A stretch of 64,000 nt of DNA from Mytilus galloprovincialis (lineage: Eukaryota; Mollusca; Bivalvia; Mytilida; Mytilidae), in the NCBI RefSeq assembly GCF_965363235.1, contig NC_134846.1, forward strand, positions 75,924,724-75,988,723, given 5' to 3'. Of this stretch, positions 38,340 to 52,200 are shown piece by piece. Numbering within the stretch: the stretch's first letter is position 1; each line of letters begins with the position of its first letter. Made by a program: the position numbers and the translations under genes. Under the pieces are notes generated by a model. The model saw only the letters and a list, made by a program, of their open reading frames with translations. It did not search any database and had not been told where the DNA came from.

Positions 38340-38690
38340 ACTGTTTTTTTTTAATACAAATGAATAGGTCAAGAGTCAAGACTACCTAAATGATCTACAG
38401 TATCCAATGACTACTGGCATGTTTTTTTTTTGTACAAATAAATAGGTCAAGACTACCTGAATGATCTACAGTATCCAATGACTACTGTCTGTTTTTTTGT
38501 ACAGATAAATAGGTCAAGAATACTGGAATGATATACAATATCCAATGATTACTAGCTGTTCTTTTGTAATAATAAATAGGTCAAGACTATTTATATGATC
38601 TGCAATATCCAATGACTACTTGCTGTTCTTTTGTACGTACTAAATAAAGACTACCTGAATGATCTAAAGTATTCTAATTAATGTGTATTT
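38340..38690 (+). repeat. Tandem array of about 65-85-bp units
   Basis: About five degenerate units share AAATAGGTCAAGACTACCTG, AATGATCTACAGTATCCAAT and GACTACTGNCTGTT. The last units are shortened. Confidence 0.7.
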
Positions 38691-39497
38691 TTTTTTCTTG
38701 CAATTACATTTTTTCTAATTCAAGAATACAGACTACTAGTATCCTTTCAAACCAAATGATTATGAAGAGCCTGTTGTAATAAGCTCTTATACCCCACTAG
38801 TCCTATAAACATATGACTCCACATTCTTATTCAATTTTTAACGTTTTTATACTGATATTTTCATTTTTTTTAATTTTTGAATGCGAAGTGTGACACATTG
38901 ATAGTAAAAAAAAATTATCAGAACAGTAAATAGAAATAGTAAATAATGCTCTGGAGGTCATATGTTATAGGACTAATTACCCACATACTCATTAAATAAG
39001 TTACTAGTGACATACACAAATGTAGTTATTTCTGTTACTTGAAGCAAATTCTATTTCTGTACATTTACACAATATTGGTATACTTGTTTTATTTCACATT
39101 GAAGATTAGACAAATAGGGATACTCCTTTGATTTTTTTATTTCATGTCAGTCAGGTCCCTTTATATGAAACTTGAAACCACTTCTCTGCCATATTGATAT
39201 TTTATAACAACTCTGCCCATGACCCATATAATTTGATATTCATTCTTTAACCATATATTATAGTAAGAAAGTTTTTTTTTCTTTATTTTACACTAATCCA
39301 CAATCTTTCATGTTAAATTTTGTCTCCATTTAAGTTTATGCCATTGAACCATCATGGTATTAAACACAATCCCAAGTAATTATGCTGTTATAGTGGGTCA
39401 CCATAAAATTATATTCAACTTGGGTGGCATTCCAGTTATTGAAATTTGTGTCAGATTGGATAATGAACTAGACCTTTAGGAATTGATCTTATAATTT
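38691..39497. other. Non-coding stretch
   Basis: AT-rich; nothing recognised. Confidence 0.4.
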
Positions 39498-39544
39498 AAT
39501 ATGGAGCCATCGTATGCGACCCCTACCCGGTAACAAAAATAAAC

Positions 39545-39938
39545 ATGTCAAGCGGCAATATTTATCACCAGAGATTACAAGTCAAAAGAGGATGGATAAG
39601 TCTCCAAAATGCTTGCCAAACTGGAACTACAACAAGATCTCCAGACAAGGACGAACAAAACGTTCAAGCCAAGGTTAGTATTTATGTACAAAGAAGTTGA
39701 GGGGCTGATTCACGCTATTGCACCAGACGAATTCCTCTTTAAAACATGTCCGAAGAGAACCATAACTGCCGAGAAATTCAAAGAATACCACGAAACAATT
39801 ATTGTGGAAAAGCAAGTAAAGAATAACTCTTACTGTGAGTGTATTGACATTCCGCCAAGTAAAACACCGTACAATATTCAAACTCACTTTAGGGCCTTAA
39901 TAATATGGTACAAGTCTGTCAAATGGGCACCTGGTTAA
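39545..39938 (+). CDS. Unassigned open stretch, possible gene fragment
   Basis: The frame at 39609-39938 encodes 109 residues with unusually normal composition for this window (RLVFMYKEVEGLIHAIAPDE, TITAEKFKEYHETIIVEKQV, YCECIDIPPSK). It ends inside the inverted-repeat element at 39916. An overlapping frame from the ATG at 39545 (MSSGNIYHQRLQVKRGWISL) reaches a usable GT donor at about 39675. I recognise neither. It may be a terminal exon fragment truncated by the insertion, or a pseudogene. Function unknown. Confidence 0.25.
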
Positions 39939-40271
39939 ATCGACATCTAGTCAAATCGGCACCTATTTAAAGCCAATTAGGTATCCAATAATAAATATAA
40001 ATAATTCAACCTTTAAAAATGTGAATAAACATGATAAAATTAGGTTAATATTTCTGGCCAACCCCTTCCTTATCTACCTTTTCTTGGGTAAATACTGTAA
40101 AATTTCTGGACAACCCATTCCTTATTTTTACTGTTTTTGCTTAAAATACTGTTAAAATATATATTAAACAAATCTAACATGGGTGCCGAATTGACTATAT
40201 CAAGTGCCGATTTAACCAGGTGCCAATTTGACTAGATGCCGATTTGACTATACCGGGTGCCGATTTGACTG
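39916..40271. mobile_element. Small element with motif-array inverted ends
   Basis: The left end reads CTGTCAAATGGGCACCTGGT and the right end is its inverse form (ACCGGGTGCCGATTTGACTG). Both ends repeat a GTGCCGATTTGACTA unit of about 18-20 bp, enclosing some 200 bp of AT-rich sequence. The layout parallels the element at 20655-21391 with a different motif. No target duplication found. Confidence 0.65.
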
Positions 40272-40899
40272 GAATTCCGTAAGACAGTGATCGCGCCAAT
40301 CAGGGCGAACGATCCCACCCCGCCAATAAAACCGTTGTATTAAAGCCAGCATCGATATCGACAATTTATGCACATGTCAATGCACATGTCTTACAGATAC
40401 AGTCTGTTACAGACTCTACTGATGTAACTTTGTAAATTGCAAAGATTGAGTCGGATTTCCGGTACTTCGATCTGTCTTATAACCAATAAAAAGTGGACCA
40501 ACACGGACACATTATATTTTCTTATAAAAAGGCAGTGGTTTGTAAAAAGAAAAGACTATCAAGTTTTCCCCAATTAATTATAGATTTTTAATGTTTTAGT
40601 TTTACTTCACATAATCAATAAAGTTATAAAAATAGATTTATGAGTATCTTAACAACATTGGTTGGTACACTTCGATCTTTTTGGTAATAAGAAGGACCGG
40701 AGGTATGTAAACTGGTTCCCGGTTGATTACTAAACAAAAATCATAATAAAAGCAAATTCCAGTTTAAATGTAAAATAGTAGATACGAAACCAACAGCGGT
40801 AGACGGAGAAATGTAATGGAAAGTAAATACGAACCAACGCGGTAGGCAGAGAAATGTAATGGAAGTTCAGTTCACTAGTATAGAAACATGCCTCTGAAA
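40272..40899. other. Non-coding stretch
   Basis: Nothing recognised apart from a small duplicated phrase (ACGAANCCAACNGCGGTAG...AGAGAAATGTAATGG) near 40785-40862. Confidence 0.4.
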
Positions 40900-41080
40900 G
40901 CGTCATTTTTCAAAAAAGTGAGTATAACTGTGAATTTCAACAATTTATCAAAGTCCAAAGCCTGTAATTTCGGCAAAAATTAGCGGAGTGGAACGAAACT
41001 TAAACTTGATCTGTAACTTATCATGGTTAACTCACATACCAAATATCAGCCCAATATCTGAAGGACAGAATTTTGGAATT
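40900..41080 (+). repeat. Dispersed repeat (AATTTCGGCAAAAATTAGCG type), copy 2
   Basis: Same phrases and order as 37910-38170. Confidence 0.65.
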
Positions 41081-42297
41081 ACGGACAAGGGTAAAACTAT
41101 ATGGCACCGACAACTTTGTTGCGGGTTCATAAAAAATGCATTGTGCTTCAGTTGCTTTGTGTTTAACTTTAAATTTGTATATTAAGCACTACCGTACATG
41201 ATTGATTTTATCAATAAAACTGATAAAAAAAAATTATAATTACATAAAAAAGATACTGGTGAATATACTTACTATTAGATCTAACCTGACCTTGATCTTG
41301 TAACTTGTGACTACACCATCAAAAGAGTCTTTTTGAAATGTAAAAGGAGAATGAAAACCCATGATTGGCCAAGATCTGATTTTTGGACAAGAAACTAGAC
41401 AGTAGCAACACAAGTTCTGAGAAATGATTGATTTCAAAGATATTGCTTTGAAATTTATTTTCTCTCAAAATATTTTGTTGCATTATAGCTACTATGGTAT
41501 TGACCTTTGACCTGCTGGTGTGAAATACTCACTTATAGTAATTTACCAGTAAAAGTAATAAAAATGTAAATATTTAATTAAGAACACTTTATCTTTGATC
41601 TAAATATAGACCACAAAATCAAAGGGATTTTGTTTTGGGTTCAAACTTGATTTATGGTTAAAAAAATGTCCAAAGCTTATAGAAATTCTGACATCTGAAT
41701 GGATTGAATTTTTCACAACTTAGCTAATAGTTTTTTACAACTCAATAAACTACTGGTTATAATTTTTTTTTTTAGATTAATCTTTTAAAAAATGTCTACT
41801 CTATATCATACATAAAACACCATTTTCTGGTCACAGTTTTGATTACAACACATATGGACTCTCAAGATAAAACCAAGCTTAATAAGAAGTAGAGTACTGA
41901 AAAATACAAATAAATATTTTATGAAGCTAATGATGAACACATTTTTCTGTTGTTCTTATCTCTTTTATTATTAAAAAAGCTTTTGCTAAACAAATCATAA
42001 AAAAGTCTAAAATGCACACAATAAATTAAATCTCATGTTGACAGTTCTACACATATGTATTTGGCAAAGCTAAAATTAAAGCTATAAACCACAGTGAAAA
42101 TGTAGCAATATTTCACCTGAATTTGGATGACAAAGGTTATATGTTTTTAACGAGTGTTTACATATTAGTTTAATTTGTCAGCATCAATGTTTTTATAATT
42201 TCCTACGTTTTTTGTAACAACAAAAAAATCATTTCTTTCAAATATTACACACACCTACGTATAGTGTAAATTCAGAAATTATTGAGAGGTTTTAATT
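41081..42297. other. Non-coding stretch
   Basis: AT-rich, no gene. Short frames at 40988-41437 overlap repeats. Confidence 0.45.
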
Positions 42298-42302
42298 GTG
42301 CA

Positions 42303-42461
42303 CAGTGGCGGATCCAGGGGGGGGGTTCCGGGGGTGCGCACCCCCCCTTTATTTTTGCCGATCAATGCATTTGTATCGGGACATATGTTTTGCACCCCCC
42401 CTTTGCCCTGGGTGCCCTGGGTTAGCACCCCCCCTTTCGAAAATTCCTGCATCCGCCCCTG
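42303..42461. mobile_element. hAT5-like MITE, 159 bp
   Basis: Ends CAGTGGCGGATCCAGG and CCTGCATCCGCCCCTG, near-perfect inverse. Direct repeat GTGCA flanks it (42298-42302, 42462-42466). The interior is G- and C-run rich. The overlapping open frames on both strands are by-products. Sister copy at 62779-62947. Confidence 0.85.
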
Positions 42462-42466
42462 GTGCA

Positions 42467-43180
42467 CATTATGATATTTGATACATATATCTGTATGCAG
42501 ACTTTTCTGAAATGGCAATAACTTATTTTGCATTGTAGTCCATTCTTCCAAAATCACGTTAATAAATGCACTCATCAATTTCTCAATTTACAGTATATCC
42601 ATGTATGTATAAATATGACTTTTAAGCTAACATAATTTCACCACATTTTGGATTATTTTACAAAATTAAAGTTTGCTTATTATGAACAAAGCATAACACA
42701 GACACATTTAGTTTGCTAATTAAATATGTATTGAAATTTCAGACAATTTACTGTCTTCTACAGTGGAGACATTCATCAGTAACAATACAAAATATAAAAA
42801 ACAACACATACCAGGTAGCAAAAATAACAAATGTAGCACTATATTAAATTCTACGATGTTTCGTAATGTAATGAGAAAATAATAACAGTCCCATTATAGT
42901 TACAGTAACAATATACTTGTACTTCAATGATTCCTTTTAATTTCCATTATTGTTTTAAAAAAATACCATAACAAAACAAATTAACAAAGCATAACGAAGA
43001 TACCTTAGAAATTATTGAAGACAGAGAGCTACGCTACAACAACTTATGTTTGACAAATTTTACTTGCATATTCATTGGAACAACAGTTATTTTTAAATGT
43101 CTTCTAAATGCCAAAGTCTAATTTTAAGCATGATAATTTACAAAGGAAAACATTTCACAACTATAAACAAACTGAACACA
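42467..43180. other. Downstream of the flavin reductase-like gene
   Basis: AT-rich, nothing recognised. Confidence 0.4.
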
Positions 43181-43181
43181 A

Positions 43182-43187
43182 TTTATT
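43182..43187 (-). terminator. Poly(A) signal of the flavin reductase-like gene
   Basis: TTTATT on the + strand (AATAAA on the gene strand), about 105 bases past the stop. Confidence 0.5.
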
Positions 43188-43291
43188 AGGGCATGATTCA
43201 ACATACAAATCTACAATGGTAAACAAAAATCTGTCTAAATCTTATAAATAATATCACATGATACTTGATGGTGGAATTCTTCATCTGGTGT

Positions 43292-46200
43292 CTAACATGG
43301 AAGCGGACATATATCAGGAGTCACAAAACTGAAAAATAAATATTTGTTACATCTAATAACATCATATATAAAGTTCAATCATAAAATATGAAAGATAATT
43401 AGACTTTTAAACAAGCAATCTACGTCAAATAGATAATCACACTTTGTTGTAGACCATGGCTCTCCCCATCGCACCTCAGAGTTGTTCATATATATTTCCC
43501 ATTTTTAGAGCTATGGATGTAGTGATGTTATATATTGTGTATGCAGGACAACATGCTAGTGTGGTACGATTTGAGCTTTATATGAGTCAGTTGTTGTCCT
43601 AAATTCAACACATGACTGCATAATAAAGTTAACATAAAAAAAAATTGTTTATCCATCTGTCAGTGTAAACACATAAATATTAAGAGCAAATTGAATCTTG
43701 TTTTAAAATAACAACTTTGTTTATCTTTATGTGTACAGCCTATCTATATCTGATTAGTTTTCAATTATATGATACTCTTACCTGTGCCTGGCATCATCAC
43801 TATAAAGCCTGTCTTTTGTATAATATTTAGATATCACATTTTTGTCAAATAAAAACGAATTCTTTGTTATAAATTCGTCAAAAGTTAATGCTGATGTTCT
43901 ATTAACACTATCAGCTACTATAGAAATATAGAATCCTGTTATAGTCTCATGGTATCCAAATTTTACCTGAAAAATAAAGGAATTGCTTCATTATAGTCTA
44001 GTATAATCTCTAATAGGTTTAACATTTAATGCTATAGCAGAGAATAAAGATCACTCATTTCCATTGAGTTAACAGTTTCTACTGACCTACTGAGAGCATC
44101 TTTTTTGTTATTTTGTAAAGGTATACATTAATAATTTTAATTCTCTAGATTATTTTATCTTTTCTTTGCTTCCTCTGTGTTACACTTTTCTTACAGTTTT
44201 TAAAGAAGTAATTATGACCTTATATTCTTTTCTTTACATACATTACAAATTTTTAACGAAAGAATTTGATTTCAGAAAAAAAATAATCCCCATAACAAGG
44301 GGAGAGCACACAATTGCCATCCATTGTTTCAGTAAGAATTGAGTGGTTTTAAGTTAGATAGGTGTAAAAAATAACCAGTGAAGTATCTACTAAACTTACT
44401 TTGTCTTTGTTTTGTTCATTGAAATGCTGAATACCTTCCCTGTAATACAATAAAATGTAAGAATATGTTTAACTAGAAACCATCTCTGTGAATAACGTGT
44501 AGTAAGAAAGTTGTATCTTTATAAACACAGGACATCGGGTTGTCAACCAAAGTTTTTGAACTTGACCTTTGACCTAGGAAGTTGTACATACATTATGACA
44601 CACCCTCTGGAGCTGGTTAATGTACATGTCAAGTATAAACTTTGAAATCATAATGGTTCTCAAGATATAGAACGGACACAATCTTTACCATAGGATATGG
44701 GTTTTCTACTGAAACCAAAGTTTTTGACTTTGACCTTTGACCAAGGAAGTTGTATATACATTATGACACACCCTCTGTTGATGGTCAATATACATGTCAA
44801 GTATAAACTTTGAAATCATTACGGTTCTCTAGATGTAATGCAGACACAATTTGTTATGGACTACAGGGTAACCCTCCAATTGGTGGTGCCCTAATAATGT
44901 ATACAACACAAATTATTTCTAACTGAAAATCATGTATTTTTTTTAAAACATTTCTAGTAATATTTATGATGGCATCATAGATACTGATATTCTGTTGTTT
45001 GCTTTTCTCGAGCATAATAAACTCAAGGATTTGTATAGTAAAAAAACTCCTTGATAACATATAAAATATGCCTATAAAATTGTGCTAAAAAGAGGGAATA
45101 TATAATGTCCTAATGACCATAGTAATTTTTTATACTTCTCTGTCTATCCATGTATAAAGAAATCGTCCAAATTAAAATGCTTTCCAATTTTAAAATACAA
45201 TACTCAAACAGTTGTTTAAAAATTTGCACCATCAAAAAATAAAAATTTGCAATTTTTTTTAACCCACCTTATAAAAGGGGTAGCCTTCTCTTTCCCATAT
45301 TCTGTAATATAAGTCCAAGCCATTCTCAAGTGAGCTTCATGTGTCCAGTCTTCATACGGTAACGTTGCATCCTCAAAAGCTTTTATAAATATTTCATCCC
45401 CAACTGATCTGAAAGATCTGAAATATAGTGTAAAAACAATCTTGTTAGTTGTGTCTACTTTCAATCCTCCCAGTAAAACAAGGATTTGACAAAATATTGA
45501 ATCAAATTTTTACTGTGATTTTTACCTTAATAAGATAATTTTATAGAATTATGTCGAAGAGTGCAAACTATATCCTTACAAAATGAGTTTTTTTTTTTTA
45601 AACTTTATTGAACTAGAAGACATCAGATACTTACCATAGCAAAAAGGAAATCTACCATGATGACCTCTTGAACCAGGTAACAAATATGTCATCTCATGTT
45701 AGCAGTAAAGGTAACTGCCCTCAAACATTACATGTGTGTAAAAAATAAATAAGTTATAACTGAATAAAGACATACTCACTTAAAGTAGTATAAAAGTGTA
45801 TCTGGAGCATTATCTGAAACAACCGCATCAAATACACTGCCATACCATACATGGTGGTCTCCAACAGTGTGCACTGAATGTACTCTACACTGCATTACAG
45901 CAGAACAGCCTGCTATAATGGGGATTCCCTGTTAATATACAAAACATTTTGATGAATTTTGCATTTGCACTGTACATATTTTTTTGTTTTTTTTTAGGAT
46001 TTTCTTTTTGCTTTAAGGGGAGGGGGAGGCCTTGGTTACCCCAAATTTTTCATCTGGTTTAATTTTTCTATATTGACACAATTGAATGAGTAGGGGTACT
46101 TTCCTCATCAGCAAAAGTCTTTTGAAATTAACATTGCATTTTATGTTTGGAGTATATTGAGTATGGTCAGTTTTGGAAAACCCTTAAAACAGTTGAAAAG

Positions 46201-49200
46201 TAGGCATATCTTGTTGTTTGATTGTGCACATGGTCACAATAGGAATATCAACAACTGTTAAAATATATAGTAGAAACATATTTTAAAGTAAGTCTGAAAT
46301 ACCACGAATACCCTGTAACACAAGATGACAATCTTGTATGTAACAGTAAAATCTATGTTCACCTTCAAATCTTTCTTTTATCAAATCCATGTTGATTCAT
46401 AGACGTGTCAAATCCATGTCCTTTGTTTTCTCACATCTGTGTTAAAAAGGGCCAAATTGAGTCTGGACATAGATTTGATGCTCTTAAATATACAGAATAT
46501 TAAAAAAGAAGTAAACATCTATAAAAGGGTGTATAAGCCTAAATATCCAGTTTGATTTTTTTTTTCTTAAATCCAAAATTGTTTTTCTAAAATTCTGAAA
46601 ACGGTAAGCTGATTAAAAGTGAAAGAAGTTTTTAGAGGCTTTCAACTTGCAAAAAACAGATTTTTCAATTATAAAACAATGTTTGCATGAAACCTTTGGA
46701 CGGTTTATGCTGTGAATATGAGCACACACTTTATACATTTTTGTTAAGGGCATTGAATGACATCTAATGATAAGTATATACAAGTAGTAACTAATTTCGT
46801 GTAATTTATTAGAGGTGAGGACACCATAATTTTAAACAATGATCTCAATAACCAGTTTTGCAACGTTTCAGCATTCTCATTATGATATATTTTCATGTTT
46901 GTTTTAAAAGTAATGAAGCCTTGATGACCAAATGGTCAAATAGATTTAAAGGTCACAGATTTGAATTCAGTGATGTCTGATTGAACTGAGTCTACCTTCT
47001 AAAGAGATCACTGATTTTAATAAGCCAAGGGCAACAGAATTGATTTTCGTGACATCATAGGACAAAGATTTGAGTCTGGACATAGATCTTATCCTTGCAT
47101 GTTTATAATACATTTTTAATCATAATTATATGCTTACAAATAACAATATAATACCTCATGTCCCTGTGTGTGTGGTACTCTGACAAATTGATCTATATCA
47201 TCATTTACATGCTTGGCAAATTCTAAACTATATGCAACCTGTAAGTAAAAGCTTCATTTTAATCTTTTATAAAAAAAACCAGTAAAAATAATTTATGGAG
47301 CTAAAACAAAGGTGTGTTCGAACATTAAAAAATAATCTATCATCTTTTTCATGTTACATATATGAACAGAATAATTTCAAAGACTTCATTACTTTTTGTA
47401 TTTGTTTTAAAATCTTACAGATAAAACAGGTTAAAAATCAACTCTCATGACTAAATATTCTTAGTGTTTCACATGTGTTTTAGTGGTTTAAGTCTTTTCA
47501 TATTTGTTTTCCATAATTGTATAGTAATAAATCATGCTGTTAGTTTTTCTGGTTTCAAAAGTTTAACATCTTTCATGTTAGGGTCTTTTATAGCCTACTA
47601 TACAGTATGAGGTTTTCCCATTGTTGAAGGCCATATAGTGACCTCTAATTTTGTATATTCACGTCATTAAACTCTGTGGATAGTTATCTCATTAACTATC
47701 TAACATCATCTCCTTATTTTTAATATCTGAAATATTACCTGATCTTTTCCCAATACATGGATGGCAAAGTGCTGTGTTCTCAAAAGTAGATCATGCATTT
47801 TACTGAAAAAATGGAAAATATCAAAAACAATGCAGTAAAGTAAAATACACATGTATGCGAAAAGTGTAAACAGAAAACAGCTCTAAAATTACCTTCAACA
47901 TAAGCAATTAGGACTAAAAAGTTGGAGAATATAAATTTTAGGATCCCAAACTAGAAAAAAAACCTTACTGTAAAATGACAAATTCTAAGCTTCATAACAA
48001 AATATTGTCTAATGCATAAAGAAACATTGTTGAAGTTCTTTAGCAAAACATTACCTATTACTTATATAGCTATTCATGTATAAGAAGCTTTAGTTTAAGT
48101 AAGTTTATACTAATTTCAGGAATGAAAAAAATCATAACTGAATTACCTTGGTTGGTTGACACAGGATGATACAATAGGTGTATGATTAGGTTAATTTTAC
48201 CTTGGTTGGTTGACACAGAATGATACAATAGGAGGAGGATAAGGTTAATTTTACCTTGGATGGTTGACACAGAATGATACAATAGGTGGAGGATAAGGTT
48301 AATTTTACCTTGGATGGTTGACACAGAATGATACAATAGGTGTATGATTAGGTTAATTTTACCTTGGATGGTTGACACAGAATGATACAATAGGTGTATG
48401 ATCAGGATAATTTTACCTTGGATGGTTGACACAGAATGATACAATAGGTGTATGATTAGGTTAATTTTACCTTGGATGGTTGACACAGAATGATACAATA
48501 GGTGTATGATTAGGTTAATTTTACCTTGGATGGTTGACACAGAATGATACAATAGGTGTATGATTAGGTTAATTTTACCTTGGATGGTTGACACAGAATG
48601 ATACAATAGGTGTATGATCAGGTTAATTTTACCTTGGATGGTTGACACAGAATGATACAATAGGTGTATGATCAGGTTAATTTTACCTTGGATGGTTGAC
48701 ACAGAATGATACAATAGGTGTATGATTAGGTTAATTTTACCTTGGATGGTTTACACAGAATGATACAATAGGAGTATGATTAGGTTAATTTTACCTTGGA
48801 TGGTTGACACAGAATGATATAATAGGTGTAGGATTAGGTTAATTTTACCTTGGATGGTTGACACAGAATGATACAATAGTTGTATGATTAGGTTAATTTT
48901 ACCTTGGATGGTTGACACAGAATGATACAATAGGTGTATGATCAGGTTAATTTTACCTTGGATGGTTGACACAGAATGATACAATAGTTGTATGATTAGG
49001 TTAATTTTACCTTGGATGGTTGACACAGAATGATACAATAGGTGTATGATTAGGTTAATTTTACCTTGGATGGTTGACACAGAATGATACAATAGGTGGA
49101 GGATTACGTTAATTTTACCTTGGATGGTTGACACAGAATGATACAATAGGTGTATGATTAGGTTAATTTTACCTTGGATGGTTGACACAAAATGATACAA

Positions 49201-52200
49201 TAGGTGTATGATTAGGTTAATTTTACCTTGGATGGTTTACACAGAATGATACAATAGGTGTATGATCAGGTTAATTTTACCTTGGATGGTTGACACAGAA
49301 TGATACAATAGGTGTATGATCAGGTTAATTTTACCTTGGATGGTTGACACAGAATGATACAATAGGTGTATGATCAGGTTAATTTTACCTTGGATGGTTT
49401 ACACAGAATGATACAATAGGTGTATGATTAGGTTAATTTTACCTTGGATGGTTGACACAGAATGATACAATAGGTGTATGATTAGGTTAATTTTATCTTG
49501 GATGGTTGACACAGAATGATACAATAGGAGGAGGATAATGTTAATTTTACCTTGGATGGTTTACACAGAATGATACAATAGGTGTATGATTAGGTTAATT
49601 TTACCTTGGATGGTTGACACAGAATGATACAATAGGTGTATGATCAGGTTAATTTTACCTTGGATGGTTGACACAGAATGATACAATAGGTGTATGATTA
49701 GGTTAATTTTACCTTGGATGGTTGACACAGAATGATACAATAGGAGGGTGATAAGATACATTTGTGAAGGAGGTACAGGTTAATCCTTTGTTCATCCATC
49801 TGTTCTTCAGAATATCATATTCTGCTGTTGTTACCACTACAACTGTAAAGAAATATAGAAAAGTGGAATATGTAATAAGTCATCTGTCACAGAAACACAT
49901 AATATGCTTTCCCTCTAAAAACTTAATAAATATATAACTCCCCCCTTAAGTAAGCCAAGATTAAGAAATATTTCGTAAAAATCAACTGAAGCTAATTTTT
50001 ATACGACCCCAAAAAAATTTTTGGGATCGTATAATGGTATGATGTTGTCGTCGTCGCTGCATCATCGTCTGCGTCGTCCGAAGACACATTGGTTTCTTGA
50101 AAACAACTTCAGTTTAACTGAATAGATCTTTATGAAATTTATTCAGAAGGTTCAATACCACAAAAGGAAGGTTGGGATTCATTTTGGGGATGATAGTTCC
50201 AACCAACTAGGAATAAGGGGCCCAAAAAGGGCCAAAATTAAGCATTTTTCTAGTTTCAGGATAATAACTTGTGTATAAGTATTTCAATTGCTCTGAAATT
50301 ATACTGCAATGTTTAAAACCACAAGTAGGAGGTTTGGATTCATTTTAGAGGTTATGGGGCCAAACTTTAGGAATTAAGGGCCAAAAAGGGGTCAAAACAA
50401 GCATTTTTCTAGTTTCAAGACAATAACTTGTGAGTAATTGTATGGATTTCTCTGAAATTGTACCACAATGTACCATATAACAATGGGGAGGCTGGGATTA
50501 AGTTTTGGGTTAATTGCCCAAAATAAGTAGGAATTAGGGGCCAACAAAGGGCAAAAAAGAAGCATGTTTCTAGTTTCCAAACAATCATGACAATAACTTG
50601 TGTTTAAGTGTATGGATCTCTCTGAAATTGTACTACAAGGTTCAATACTACAAAGGAAAGCAATAGATTGAGTTTAAAGGTTATTGCTCCGAGGGGGTTT
50701 CAAAAAAGTTGGGGGAGGGACTTTTGTTTACCATTTTTTTAAGGGCTTCCTTTTTTTTCAACATTTTTCAAATTTCGAATTTCGAATTTTGAAAAGTTTC
50801 AAGAAGAAATCAAATTCAGACAGAATCAAGCTTCAATATTGTGACCAAATTTGCCCCAACTGTTCAGGGTTTTACCACTGGGTCGTATAAAGCTACACTT
50901 AAAAACAAGAAATTGTTTGAAAACTACAAAAATGCTTATTTTAGGCCCCTTTTTGGCCCCTAATTCCAAATCTATTGGGACAAGAACCCCTAAAGTCAAT
51001 CCCAACCTTCCTTTAGAGGTATTGAACCTTCTGGTTTATAAAGATCCATAAAACTAAAGTTATTGTCCGGAAAATGAATGCGACGACCCAGACAATGACG
51101 ACATGATAGCTTTATATGATGCAAAACATTTTTTGCAGTCGTATAAAAATTGACTCCATGAAAGTAGGAATTGACATAATCTAAAAACTTCAACACAAAC
51201 AGCAGTCTGCTTCTTTTACAAAAAAAGACAGTTTAATATTTGTTAATCTGTTATTCATCTAATATTCTAATATGACGTGCTACTTTCTCTTTGTAAACAA
51301 CACTGTGTGAAAAATCTCGATATATCTATACTTAGCGCAGACTCAGAGATATACATAATAATGAATGTTACAATATACCTCCGACGTCAATCCGCGTATT
51401 TGAACCTACTTTGCAAACGCTTTGCCAATTTTATTGTATTAGAAATTGTAATAAAACAAAAGACAAAAGAACTTTCATTCTTATTCGGATGCATAATAAA
51501 AAGAATTTATTGCAACTAGTTTTGCTTATTTTCTAAATATAGTAACACAGCTATATTTTGTGCAATGTCAATTTCATCATGGAACACTTTCTCTACAATC
51601 AGGGGTTCATTAAGGGATGAAAATAAGCTTGATATTTATGTTTCGATTTTTAAAGCTATCAATATACTAATTTGCAGTATAAAAACAATATTTAGTCAAT
51701 GTCACAAAAATATAAACTTTTTTGTAACCATCGAAGTTCGTATAATATTGTATTAAAATGGAATTCTGAGGTAGGTTTTGTTTTGTTTTCTATTCTATTG
51801 CATTTGATTTCAGCGAGTCAACATGGCAGCTCCTTAGTTACGAAATGTCAATTTTGGATTTGACAGTAGCTTACGAGAAAACATGTAAATTGAAAATCTG
51901 AAATATTGGGTTTGAGAATTAAACATATTTTTTCTAGCGGTTATTAACGAAATAATCAATGCAAGCTAAAGATTTATGAGAATATTTGAGCTTTATCTAA
52001 CAAGGAGTAAATAAAACCAGGTACACACACGTCATACCCACCCTCGCTTCAGTATTTGAATGAACTTATTTGTCCTATTAGAATCAAAATAATTCATGGA
52101 AGCCATAGATTTGTTGTAAATTTACACATGGCCTGGGCCGTGATATTCGTTAATTTTATCCCTCGCTAACGCTCAGGATAAAATTCGAATATCACGGCCC

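Noticed and set aside
42279-42578. Open frames on both strands rich in G, P and A
   Set aside because: They are translations of the CAGTGGCGGATCC MITE; the same frames recur at 62676-63030.
48142-49744. CRISPR-like array
   Set aside because: Units are contiguous without unique spacers, the organism is an animal, and each unit matches the adjacent exon end.
48070-49761. Long - strand open frames with LYHSVSTIQGKIN repeats, as a repeat protein
   Set aside because: They arise from a 54-bp minisatellite whose unit is divisible by three. The true coding frame of the source exon is different and stops after one unit.
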